A DNA stretch of 64,000 nt from contig OY970153.1 of NCBI GenBank assembly GCA_963706385.1, positions 744,001-808,000 on the forward strand, in the 5' to 3' direction. This DNA comes from Poindextera sp963706385 (GTDB taxonomy: Bacteria > Pseudomonadota > Alphaproteobacteria > Caulobacterales > Caulobacteraceae). Below, one piece after another: positions 35,514 through 43,285 of the stretch. Below the pieces are notes generated by a model that was not told the origin of the DNA, searched no databases, and worked only from the letters and a program-made list of their open reading frames with translations. Position 1 is the first letter of the stretch. Each line of letters opens with the position of its first letter. A program made the position numbers and the translations under genes.

Positions 35514-38243
35514 TCAAGCCTCGGGCGTCAATTTGCGATTTTTCGCCGGCGAAGCGCCATGCAGGTCGAACGCCACCCTCACCGTCCGATCCGGCCCGCC
35601 GCGGCTGACAACCTTCGCGCCGAGCCCGTGAGCGATGTCCAGCATCCGCCGGTTCTCGGCCAGCACCTCGCCAAACACCGTGGTCAGGCCTCTGGCGCGG
35701 GCGTAGGCCAGCATCTCCTCCATCAAGGCGTGGCCGAGGCCCCGCCCGTGGAAGTCGGAACGCACCAAAATGGCGTATTCGGCGCTAAAATTGTCCGGAT
35801 CGGCGAACAATCGCACCACCCCGACGATCTCGTCGAGAGCGCCCGCCCCGCCGGGTTCGATCGCCAGCAGCGCCATCTCCCGGTCGTAGTCGATCTGCGA
35901 CAGGCGCGCGGCCAGCCCATGCGGCACGCTCTTCATCGAGCCGAAGAAGCGCAGGCGAATATCCTCGGGCGTGCAGCGACGGACCATGTCGACGAGACTC
36001 GGCTCGTCCTGCGGCCGGATCGGACGCAGCTTCAGCCGATGGCCGTCATTCAGCGCCATCTCCTTCTCGAGTTCGGCTGGATAGGGCCTGATGGCCAGCC
36101 GGCGCTCGGCGTGCTCGGGCCTGGGGCGCACCACCACCCGCGCATCGAGCGCCAACACCCCTTGCGCGTCCGCGAGCAGCGGATTGATATCCAGCTCGGC
36201 CACCTCCGGCAGTTCGATCGCCAGATCGGCCAGCCGGATCAGCACGTCGGCGATCGCCGCCAGGTCGGCGGGCGGCACGTCGCGATAGCCGGCGAGCAGC
36301 TTGGCCACCTGGGTCCGTTCGATCATCGCGCGGGCCAGCACCGAATTCAGCGGCGGCAGGCCGAGGGCGCGGTCGCCGATGATCTCGACCGCCGTCCCGC
36401 CGTGGCCGAACAGCACCACCGGGCCGAAGGTCGCATCGTCGATCAGCCCGACAATCAGTTCGCGGGCGGCCGGCCGGGTGATCATTTGCTGGACCGTGAA
36501 GCCGATCAGCTTGGCGTTCGGCGCCCTGGCCCTGACCGCGACCAGCATGTCGTGGGCCGCCGCCTCGACCTCCGCGGGCGAACGCAAGTCGAGCCGCACG
36601 CCGCCGACGTCGGATTTATGGGTGATGTCTGGAGAGAGGATCTTCAGCGCCACCGGCCCAGAAATGGTTCTGGCGACCGTGGCGGCCTCGGCCGGATCGC
36701 GCGCGGTCAAGGTCATCACCACCGGAACGCCATAGGCCGCCAGCACGGCCTTGGCCTCCGGTTCGGACAGCACCGAACGGCCCTGGGCCAGCGCGTGCTC
36801 GACCACCGCGCGGGCGTCCTTGCGGCCGGCCTCATCGATCTCTGCGCCGGCCGATGGGGTTTCCAGCAGCAACTCCTGATTGCGGCGATATTCGACCAGA
36901 TGCATGAAAGCCCGCACCGCTTCGTCGGGGGTCTCGTAGCTGGGGGTCCCGGCGGCGGCGAAACGCCGGCGGGCGATCGAGGCGGTGGCCTCGCCCAGCC
37001 AGCAGGTCAGGATCGGCGGCGCGGTTCTGGCGGGCGCCGCGGCCAGCACCGCCTCGACCGCCTCGCCAGGCGCGACGACCCCGGTCGGGCAGTTCATCAC
37101 CAGGATCGCGTCCTGTTCCTTGTTCTTCAGAAGGGCGCCGAGCGCGGCGGCGTAACGCCGACCGGAGGCGTCGCCCAGGATGTCCACCGGATTGCCGTGC
37201 GACCAGGTCGGCGGCAGCCCGGCGTCCAGCGCCTCGATCACCTCCGGGGCCAGGGTCGAGAGATGTCCGCCCCAGGCGTCCAGCGCGTCCGCCGCCAACA
37301 CCCCCACCCCGCCGCCGTTGGTCAGGATGGTCAGCCGGTCGCCGCGGACCGACAGCCGCATGGCCAGGGTCTCGGCCGCCTCGAACACCTCGCGCAGTTC
37401 GTAGACCCTCAGCATGCCGGCCCGCCGGAACGCCGCGTCGTAGACCGCGTCCGCCCCGGCCAAGGCGCCAGTGTGCGACAAGGCCGCCCTGGCGCCAACC
37501 TGGCTTCTCCCCGCCTTGACCACGATCACCGGTTTGGCCCGCGCCGCGATCCGCGCAGCGGTCATGAACTTGCGCGCGTGCTTGATGTTCTCGACGTAGA
37601 GCAGGATCGAGCGGGTGGCCTCGTCCTGGGCCAGGTAGTCCAGCAGGTCGCCGAAATCGACGTCGCTCATGTCGCCCAGCGAGACGATGTGGGAAAAGCC
37701 GACCTGCCGCGCGGCGGCCCAGTCCAGCACCGAGGTCAGGACCGCGCCGGACTGGCTGAGGAAGGCGATGTCGCCGACCGTCGCCGCCAGATGGGCGAAG
37801 CTGGCGTTGATCCCTTTGCGGGTGGACATGAAGCCGATGCAGTTGGGCCCGACGATCCGCATCATGTGCGGGCGTCCGGCCTGAAGCATGGCGGCGCGCA
37901 GATCCTCGCCCGCCGCCTGGCCGCCCTCGCCGAATCCGGCGGTGATCACCACCGCCGCCCGGCAGCCCTTTTCGCCCAGTTCGCCGATCAGGCCGGGGAT
38001 GGTCGACGGCGGCGTGGCCAGCACCGCCAGATCGGGCGACACCGGCAGCTCGGCCACCGAATGGTAGCTCAAGGTCGACTGGATCGCCGACTCGTGCGGG
38101 TTAACCGCCATGATCGCGCCCTGGAACCCGCCGGCGAACAGGTTGCGGGCCAAGACGGCGCCGACCGAGCCCGGATGATTGCTGGCCCCGATCAGGGCGA
38201 TAGACTTCGGCTCGAACAGAGCATCGAAGTTCCGGGTCGTCAT
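35514..38243 (-). CDS. ADP-forming acyl-CoA synthetase fused to a GNAT acetyltransferase
   Basis: A 909-residue protein. Residues about 1-460 are the CoA-binding and ligase domains (PKSIALIGASNHPGSVGAVLARNL, the phosphohistidine segment LSHTGALAG). Residues about 480-700 are the ATP-grasp subunit (GVPVVMTLTARDPAEAA, GPVALKILSPDITHKSDVGGVRL). Residues about 735-890 form a GNAT domain with acetyl-CoA loop GRGLGHALMEEML. Fusions of this type either make acetyl-CoA/ATP or act as Pat-like protein acetyltransferases; which applies here cannot be told. Single gene, no partners in the operon. Confidence 0.93.
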   Translation of the reverse strand: MTTRNFDALFEPKSIALIGASNHPGSVGAVLARNLFAGGFQGAIMAVNPHESAIQSTLSYHSVAELPVSPDLAVLATPPSTIPGLIGELGEKGCRAAVVITAGFGEGGQAAGEDLRAAMLQAGRPHMMRIVGPNCIGFMSTRKGINASFAHLAATVGDIAFLSQSGAVLTSVLDWAAARQVGFSHIVSLGDMSDVDFGDLLDYLAQDEATRSILLYVENIKHARKFMTAARIAARAKPVIVVKAGRSQVGARAALSHTGALAGADAVYDAAFRRAGMLRVYELREVFEAAETLAMRLSVRGDRLTILTNGGGVGVLAADALDAWGGHLSTLAPEVIEALDAGLPPTWSHGNPVDILGDASGRRYAAALGALLKNKEQDAILVMNCPTGVVAPGEAVEAVLAAAPARTAPPILTCWLGEATASIARRRFAAAGTPSYETPDEAVRAFMHLVEYRRNQELLLETPSAGAEIDEAGRKDARAVVEHALAQGRSVLSEPEAKAVLAAYGVPVVMTLTARDPAEAATVARTISGPVALKILSPDITHKSDVGGVRLDLRSPAEVEAAAHDMLVAVRARAPNAKLIGFTVQQMITRPAARELIVGLIDDATFGPVVLFGHGGTAVEIIGDRALGLPPLNSVLARAMIERTQVAKLLAGYRDVPPADLAAIADVLIRLADLAIELPEVAELDINPLLADAQGVLALDARVVVRPRPEHAERRLAIRPYPAELEKEMALNDGHRLKLRPIRPQDEPSLVDMVRRCTPEDIRLRFFGSMKSVPHGLAARLSQIDYDREMALLAIEPGGAGALDEIVGVVRLFADPDNFSAEYAILVRSDFHGRGLGHALMEEMLAYARARGLTTVFGEVLAENRRMLDIAHGLGAKVVSRGGPDRTVRVAFDLHGASPAKNRKLTPEA

Positions 38244-38499
38244 CCTCGTTCTCCGCTCGCTCGGCTCGCGGCTTCCCCCGCCGGCCCGGCGAGACTATAG
38301 CGCGCCGCGCCGCGGGGCGATCCGGTCGAAATACCGGGCGGCGAACGCGCGGATTGTCGCGGTTCTGTCGCCCATTCGGCCTATGTTTTGTTTCGGCGGC
38401 TCCCCTGCCCAGCCGCCCGCGATAAAGCCCGGCGCGCCGAACGCCCCCTTCCCCCGAACGGCGCGCCGGGTGACGGGCTCGCGCAACCAGAGCCGACCC

Positions 38500-38913
38500 T
38501 CAAGCGGCGGGCGGCGGCTGTCCCTTGAGACTCGGGATCGTGGGATCGATGCAAGCCCAGGTCGGCGCTTGCGCGGTCCAGATGGTGGCCGCGGGCGGAG
38601 CGAGCGATGGGTCGTCCAGGGCGCCGACCCGGATGAAGATCAGGTGCGGACGTGCTTCGGCCTCGCTGAACAGATGGGTCCCGCACCCGGGACAGAACCG
38701 GCGGTGCATGGCGTTGCCGCTGTCCGCCACGCTGGCGTAGTCGGCGAGCGCGCCCTCGATGGTCACCGCCTCGCGCGGGAAACACGCATTGACCGTCGGG
38801 CCGCCCGCGCCGATGTGCTGGCAAAGCCGGCACCAGCAGGCGCGCGTGGTGATCGGTTCGACGGTCGAGCGAAACCGAACCGCGCCGCACAAACATCCGC
38901 CCTCGATCACCAT
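38500..38913 (-). CDS. GFA/CENP-V family zinc-binding protein
   Basis: A 137-residue protein of the glutathione-dependent formaldehyde-activating fold. It shows the paired zinc-binding cysteines GGCLCGAVRF, CWCRLCQHIG and FCPGCGTHLF. The characteristic late DPSL and SLKGQPP segments follow. ATG 38913 is chosen over the long GC-rich leader because homologues begin immediately before GGCLCG. Family members bind thiols or glutathione adducts; activity on formaldehyde is not assured. Confidence 0.88.
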   Translation of the reverse strand: MVIEGGCLCGAVRFRSTVEPITTRACWCRLCQHIGAGGPTVNACFPREAVTIEGALADYASVADSGNAMHRRFCPGCGTHLFSEAEARPHLIFIRVGALDDPSLAPPAATIWTAQAPTWACIDPTIPSLKGQPPPAA

Positions 38914-38962
38914 CCGAGACCCCCTCGTCAACGCCGCCGGGTCCGACAACCGCCCCGCCCGC

Positions 38963-40390
38963 TCAGGCCGCGCAGACCGGCGGGCGCCGATCGGCCCAGG
39001 GACTGGCCGCCTCCAACTGCCCCGCCAAGCTGAACAGCCGCGCCTCCTCACCGTAGGGCGCGGCGAACATCATCCCGATCGGCAGTCCCGCGGCGTTCCA
39101 GCACAGCGGGACCGACATGGCCGGTATGCCGATCTCGTTTTGCAACGCGGTATAGGGGCTGAACGCGCCCAGCGCGCGGGTGTATTCGCCGAAGTCCGGC
39201 GGGCTGAGGCCGAGCCGGCCCAACAGGCCCGGTGGTTCGGCCAGGGTCGGCGACAGGATCACATCGTAGCGCTCGAACATCAGCCCGACCTCGCCGCCGG
39301 CCGCGTCGAACGCGCCGCGGGCGGCAAGGTAGGCCGCCGCGCCCGTCTTGCGCCCGCGCTGGGCCAGCGCCCAGGTCACCGGCTCGACCTCGTCCTGGCC
39401 GACCGGCCGGCCGCGCTCGTCGCCGCGGCGATCCAGGCGATTGGCGACGTCGACCGCGATGGTCAGGGCCAGGGCGTCGCTCAACCGCGCGCCGTCGAGG
39501 TCGTATCGCGCGCGCTCGACCGCATGGCCCAGGCCCTCCAGCAGCGCCGCGGCGTCCTCCAGCGCCGCGCGGACGTCCGGGTGCACCGGAACACCGGTGG
39601 GCGCGGTTTCGATCAGGGCGATGCGCAGAGCCTTTGGCGGGCGGGCGACCGCCGCCAGGAACGAGCCGTCCGGGGCCGGCGGGACGATCGAGTCGCCGGG
39701 CTCGGGTCCGGCCAGGGCGTCGAGCAGGGCGGCGGAATCGCGCACCCCGAGGCTGACCGCGTGCTGGGTGGACAGTCCGTTCCAGCCGACGCCGCGGCCC
39801 CGCTCCGAGGGAACCCGTCCGCGCGACGGCTTCAGGCCGAACACCCCGCAGCAGGCCGCCGGGATGCGGATCGAGCCGCCGCCGTCCGAGGCGTGGGCGA
39901 TGGGCGTGATGCGCGCGGCGACCGCCGCGGCCGCCCCGCCGGACGAGCCGCCGGCGATATGCTCCAGGCTCCATGGATTGCGGGTCTGGCCCCACAGCGC
40001 GCTCTCGGTCGAGACGGTCAGGCCGAACTCCGGGCTGGCGGTCTTGCCGAAGATGGTCAGGCCTGCGGCCTTGGCGCGGCGCGGCAGGGTGGAGTCGGAG
40101 GTCGCGGTCCAGTCGGCGAAGGCGCGCGAGCCGTCGGTCGTCACCGTGCCGGCCAGGGCGGTGTTGAGGTCCTTGAGCAGGAAGGGCACGCCGGCGAACG
40201 GCCCTGTCGGCGGCCGCTGCGCCAGTTGTTGACGGGCCAGGTCGTAGTGCTTCAGCACCACGGCGTTGATCTTGGGGTTCACCGCCTCGACCCGGGCGAT
40301 GGCGCGCTCGAGCAGCGCCTCGCCGGTCACCTCGCCCTTGCGCACCAGCTCGGCCAGGCCCAGCGCGTCGCACCGATCCAGTTCGTCCAT
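38963..40390 (-). CDS. Amidase (amidase-signature family)
   Basis: A 475-residue Ser-cisSer-Lys hydrolase. K73 lies in VPFLLKDLN, the cis-serine in GGSSGG (149-150), and the nucleophile S173 in DGGGSIRIPAA. All three catalytic residues are present. GGGGAGG precedes ATG 40390, which is preferred over the open frame to 40444. It may hydrolyse an aryl or aliphatic amide; the closest named subgroup is the 6-aminohexanoate-cyclic-dimer-hydrolase-like amidases, judged only from overall pattern. It is the last chromosomal gene before the prophage. Confidence 0.9.
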   Translation of the reverse strand: MDELDRCDALGLAELVRKGEVTGEALLERAIARVEAVNPKINAVVLKHYDLARQQLAQRPPTGPFAGVPFLLKDLNTALAGTVTTDGSRAFADWTATSDSTLPRRAKAAGLTIFGKTASPEFGLTVSTESALWGQTRNPWSLEHIAGGSSGGAAAAVAARITPIAHASDGGGSIRIPAACCGVFGLKPSRGRVPSERGRGVGWNGLSTQHAVSLGVRDSAALLDALAGPEPGDSIVPPAPDGSFLAAVARPPKALRIALIETAPTGVPVHPDVRAALEDAAALLEGLGHAVERARYDLDGARLSDALALTIAVDVANRLDRRGDERGRPVGQDEVEPVTWALAQRGRKTGAAAYLAARGAFDAAGGEVGLMFERYDVILSPTLAEPPGLLGRLGLSPPDFGEYTRALGAFSPYTALQNEIGIPAMSVPLCWNAAGLPIGMMFAAPYGEEARLFSLAGQLEAASPWADRRPPVCAA

Positions 40391-40479
40391 CCCGGCCTCC
40401 CCTTCTTTTCCTTCAGCCGCGACCCTAGCGCGAACGCGAAGCATCCGGGAGCCGCTTTCGATGACCGGGCCCAGACAGC

Positions 40480-40507
40480 GAAAAAGCCCCCGGCCGGAGC
40501 CGGGGGC
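40480..40507 (-). terminator. Intrinsic terminator ending the prophage late operon
   Basis: On the minus strand a perfect 9-bp GC-rich stem GCCCCCGGC / GCCGGGGGC with a CGGA-type loop is followed at once by TTTTTCGC. It lies about 35 bp downstream of the last lysis-cassette gene and is one of the clearest terminators in the window. Confidence 0.85.
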
Positions 40508-40541
40508 GGGGCTGAAGCAAGCGAAGGGCGGTGGTGTGGTT

Positions 40542-40778
40542 CTATCTTGGAGCGGCGCTCGGTTGGACGTGGGCGGCGCGCTCGGCGGCGATGACCCGCA
40601 GCGGCTCCAATGAATAGAGCTGCACCGCCATCCAGCTCATCAGGCCCACGACAAGGGTGGCCAGGCCGAGCAGGATCCAGTGCAGCTTTTCGTTGATGCC
40701 CTTGTAACGTAAGGCGCAGAGGCTCTCGTGCGCCTCGATCTTGGCGTAGGCTCCAGCCACGGTCTTTTTCTCCTCCAC
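40542..40778 (-). CDS. Small membrane protein of the lysis cassette (XhlA-like)
   Basis: A 78-residue protein starting with GTG. A short amphipathic helix (KKTVAGAYAKIEAHESLCALRYKGINEKLHW) precedes one hydrophobic segment (ILLGLATLVVGLMSWMAVQLY) and a basic tail. This soluble-helix-then-membrane layout is that of XhlA-type holin accessory proteins, but the match is by shape, not motif. AGGGGG lies 9 bases before GTG 40778. It is the last gene before the terminator. Confidence 0.6.
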   Translation of the reverse strand: MEEKKTVAGAYAKIEAHESLCALRYKGINEKLHWILLGLATLVVGLMSWMAVQLYSLEPLRVIAAERAAHVQPSAAPR

Positions 40779-40798
40779 CGGCGTCGTCCCCCTGGCTG

Positions 40799-41092
40799 TC
40801 AACGCGCCGCCGGCGCCGCGGCCTGGCATTTGGCGATCACCCCGGCCTGCAGCGCCAGGACGGGCGTCTGGGCGGTCCAGAACTCGGCCAGCAGCTGATG
40901 GCGCGCGGCGGCGTCGGCGGCGGTCCGCAGCGCCTCGGCGGTCACCGGCGAGACCGGCGGGGCGGCGTAGTCCTTGGGCACGCAAGAGACCGACGTCGGG
41001 ACATAGACCGTCACCGTCTTGACCGGCGGATTGGACGGGACGCCCGCGCAGCCGGCGAGGCTGGCCAGGGCGGCGATGACGAGCGGCTTCAT
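40799..41092 (-). CDS. Rz1-like outer-membrane spanin lipoprotein
   Basis: A 97-residue lipoprotein with signal and lipobox SLAGC (C15), a proline-rich stretch and an alanine-rich helix. Its start overlaps the stop of the preceding Rz-like gene by 4 bp. In tailed phages an outer-membrane lipoprotein coupled to a membrane-anchored coiled-coil protein forms the spanin complex that fuses inner and outer membranes at lysis. It is not embedded inside Rz as in lambda, only overlapping at the end. Confidence 0.7.
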   Translation of the reverse strand: MKPLVIAALASLAGCAGVPSNPPVKTVTVYVPTSVSCVPKDYAAPPVSPVTAEALRTAADAAARHQLLAEFWTAQTPVLALQAGVIAKCQAAAPAAR

Positions 41093-41547
41093 CGCAGGCT
41101 CTCCAGCAGCTTGGCGTCGGCGTCCCTGACCCGGGCGCAGACGTCGTCGCCGGCCAGCGGGGCGCCGAGGATGCGGAGGCGGTTGGACGCGGCCGCGGCG
41201 GCCGAGCGGTAGCGCGCCACGTCGACCTCGGCGCCGGCCAGGACCTTGGCCCCAATGGCGGCCTGGGCCTTGATCGCGGCGTCCTGGGCGTCCACCGCCG
41301 CCTCCAGCTTGGCCTCACCATCGAGGGCGATCTTGAGCTGGTAGCGAGCGTCGTCGCGCTGAGCGGCCAGCCCAGGCGGCGGCGACCAGCGGACCCAGAG
41401 AACGTGGACATTGGCCCACGTCGGCTGGCCGAGCGGGCGGTGCTCCCACCACTCCGCGCCCGTGACGCCGGCGACGCCGAGCCAGAGCGCGCCGATCACG
41501 CCGACCAGGGCGGAGAGCATCCGGCCCATCACGCGTGTCCGCGCCAC
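41089..41547 (-). CDS. Rz-like inner-membrane spanin
   Basis: A 152-residue protein with one N-terminal hydrophobic segment (MLSALVGVIGALWLGVAGV). A short periplasmic linker follows, then a long alanine-rich helix (about 60-125) suited to a coiled coil. Position between a small membrane protein and the Rz1-like lipoprotein gives the classical i-spanin place. Assignment rests on topology and context. Confidence 0.6.
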   Translation of the reverse strand: MARTRVMGRMLSALVGVIGALWLGVAGVTGAEWWEHRPLGQPTWANVHVLWVRWSPPPGLAAQRDDARYQLKIALDGEAKLEAAVDAQDAAIKAQAAIGAKVLAGAEVDVARYRSAAAAASNRLRILGAPLAGDDVCARVRDADAKLLESLR

Positions 41548-41711
41548 AACAGGCGGAGACCGCAGATCACGGCGGCGATCGCCACGGCCAGGACAACGAT
41601 CGAGACGGTCGGGACCGGCACGTCGGCGAAGGCGTCGAGATCGCCGACATCCGGCTCGGGCTCGGGCGCGCGCATGAATCGGCCGCCCGGGCCACGGATG
41701 GGTTTGGGCAT
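41529..41711 (-). CDS. Small single-pass membrane protein in the lysis cassette
   Basis: A 60-residue protein. A charged proline-rich N-terminal half (MRAPEPEPDVGDLDAF) is followed by one transmembrane helix (VSIVVLAVAIAAVICGLRLL) and a short basic tail. GGAG lies 7 bases before the ATG. It overlaps the Rz-like gene by 19 bp. It could be a second holin or antiholin, or have no lytic role. Confidence 0.5.
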   Translation of the reverse strand: MPKPIRGPGGRFMRAPEPEPDVGDLDAFADVPVPTVSIVVLAVAIAAVICGLRLLWRGHA

Positions 41712-41772
41712 GGGATGTCTCCGATCGATAGTTGCGCCTGACGCCGCCCCAGCGGACGGCGAGGCCGTCCGC

Positions 41773-42945
41773 TCAGACCGCCGCGGCGACCGCCGGCGCG
41801 ATCTTGGCCAGCAGCGCGGCGAGGCTGGTGGAGACCAGGTTCTTGCCGATCGACTCGATCAGGGCCACGGCGGAGGCGTCGATGGTCTTCAGCCCGGCCT
41901 GGGCGTTGGCCGCGAAGCCCGAGGCCTGGATCAGGTTCAAGAGGAAGGTCTGCATCGCATCGCCCCCGGCGCTGATCTCGTTCGACAGGCCGTTGGCGGC
42001 GAGCGTGGCCAGGCTGGCGGCGCTGGCTTCCGCGCCTTGCAGGAAGGTGGCGATCGCCCCGGCCGCGCTGGGCGCGTCCTTTTCCACCCAGGCGATGATC
42101 GTCGCGCCTTCGTGTTCGAGATAGGTCAGGCCGGCCTTGACCTCGGCCAGAGCCTTGGCGGCGTCGGCCTCGACGGTTTGAATGAAGTCCATGTTCGCGG
42201 CTCCGGTATGTGGGTCCCTTGGGACCGGGGTTTCCGCGCTGGGGGCGCGGGGGATGGGGTGCGGGACGGCGGCTTTCGGCCGGCGCATCAAGGCGACGAG
42301 CCACGCCGCGAGCGCCGCGACGAGGCCGGCGGCCACGACGACAAGCGCGATCAGCGCCTCCAGGTCGGTGACCGGCTTCGGCCCAGACTCTCGCGGTGGC
42401 GCTGGGGACGGCGCTGGAGCGGCGATCGGCGGCAAGGGCGGCATGACAGCCGCCGGGGGCGGAACGGGCTCAGGCGACGCCAGGCCGGGCGCTGGCGCGG
42501 GCTCCGGCGCGGCGGCGTCCCCCTGATGCACCCCCGTCCGCATCTGTTCGGCCAGGCGCGTGGCGCGCTCGCCGACCTGGCGCGCCCATTTGGTGGCCAG
42601 CACGTCATCGGCCGCCTCGGCGTAAGCCCCGGCCTTGACCAGGCCGAGATAGGTGGTGAACGTCGCCAGCGTCGGGGCGCCCAGGTTGAAGCACTGGTTG
42701 GCGAGGCAGTCCTGGCGCACGTCGTCCAGGGCGCGCCACCAGGCCAGCCGCGCGTCCAGCGCCGCGCACGCCGCCGCCACGTCGGCCGCGAGCTGGGCCT
42801 CGGCCTCATCCAGCGTCCACACCGTCCCCGGCGCGACATGGGCGTGGCCGTAGCCCACCGTCCAGATCCCCACGCTGTCGCGGTAGGCCGCCAGGCGCAG
42901 GCCCTCGTCCCGGCGCAGGTCGGCAAGCAGCGCCGGCGTGGTCAT
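41773..42945 (-). CDS. GH24 endolysin with transmembrane segment, fused to a phage protein
   Basis: Residues 1-140 are a T4-type muramidase with the triad E14, D23, T29 at exactly the T4 spacing (E-8-D-5-T) in the segment beginning DEGLRLAAYRDSVG. A proline-rich linker (150-200) is followed by a hydrophobic helix (about 205-230, ALIALVVVAAGLVAALAAWLV). Residues 252-390 form a separate alanine-rich helical region starting MDFIQTVEADAAKALAEVKAG. No export signal precedes the lysozyme, so it needs the holin. The C-terminal part has its own in-frame start and ribosome-binding site (see finding). Confidence 0.88.
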   Translation of the reverse strand: MTTPALLADLRRDEGLRLAAYRDSVGIWTVGYGHAHVAPGTVWTLDEAEAQLAADVAAACAALDARLAWWRALDDVRQDCLANQCFNLGAPTLATFTTYLGLVKAGAYAEAADDVLATKWARQVGERATRLAEQMRTGVHQGDAAAPEPAPAPGLASPEPVPPPAAVMPPLPPIAAPAPSPAPPRESGPKPVTDLEALIALVVVAAGLVAALAAWLVALMRRPKAAVPHPIPRAPSAETPVPRDPHTGAANMDFIQTVEADAAKALAEVKAGLTYLEHEGATIIAWVEKDAPSAAGAIATFLQGAEASAASLATLAANGLSNEISAGGDAMQTFLLNLIQASGFAANAQAGLKTIDASAVALIESIGKNLVSTSLAALLAKIAPAVAAAV

Positions 42946-42954
42946 GCCAGGCGC

Positions 42955-43251
42955 CTACGGCTTGACCGGAACCGCCGGCGGCTGGCAATTGATCGCGGCG
43001 GCCAGGTTGATCCGGGCCGCGTACTTCTGGCCGATCGACCACAGCACGCCCGCCACGCCGGCCGCGAGGCCGGTGACCAGCACCACGAACTGGGCCGCGT
43101 CGGCTTGCCCCAGCACCCCCCGGGCGACCAGCACCCCGCCCAGCGTGGTCAGGCCATGGCGCAGCAGCAGGGTCAGCAGCTCAAGCGCCATCGGCGGCGG
43201 AGTCGGGGCGTCCGGCGCGGCCAAGGCCGCGGGCGGGGATGGGTCGGTCAT
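42955..43251 (-). CDS. Holin (Pam3 gp28-like)
   Basis: A 98-residue protein with two hydrophobic segments, LELLTLLLRHGLTTLGGVLVARGVLG and QFVVLVTGLAAGVAGVLWSIG, after a proline-rich start. A short soluble tail follows. The size and two-helix layout resemble the Pam3 gp28 putative holins of alphaproteobacterial phages. It lies directly upstream of the endolysin, as expected for a holin that lets the signal-less muramidase reach the cell wall. Confidence 0.72.
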   Translation of the reverse strand: MTDPSPPAALAAPDAPTPPPMALELLTLLLRHGLTTLGGVLVARGVLGQADAAQFVVLVTGLAAGVAGVLWSIGQKYAARINLAAAINCQPPAVPVKP

Positions 43252-43285
43252 GGGGATGTCCTGGACGAGGGGCGGAGCGCCCGGC

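Noticed and set aside
35559..38300. Plus-strand open frame of 913 codons opposite the acyl-CoA synthetase
   Set aside because: Composition-driven shadow of the real minus-strand gene; no domain, and it runs against the conserved CoA-ligase and GNAT motifs.
40391..40480. Prophage attachment site at the left boundary
   Set aside because: No tRNA, integrase or direct repeat partner lies in the window, so the boundary could not be defined by sequence.
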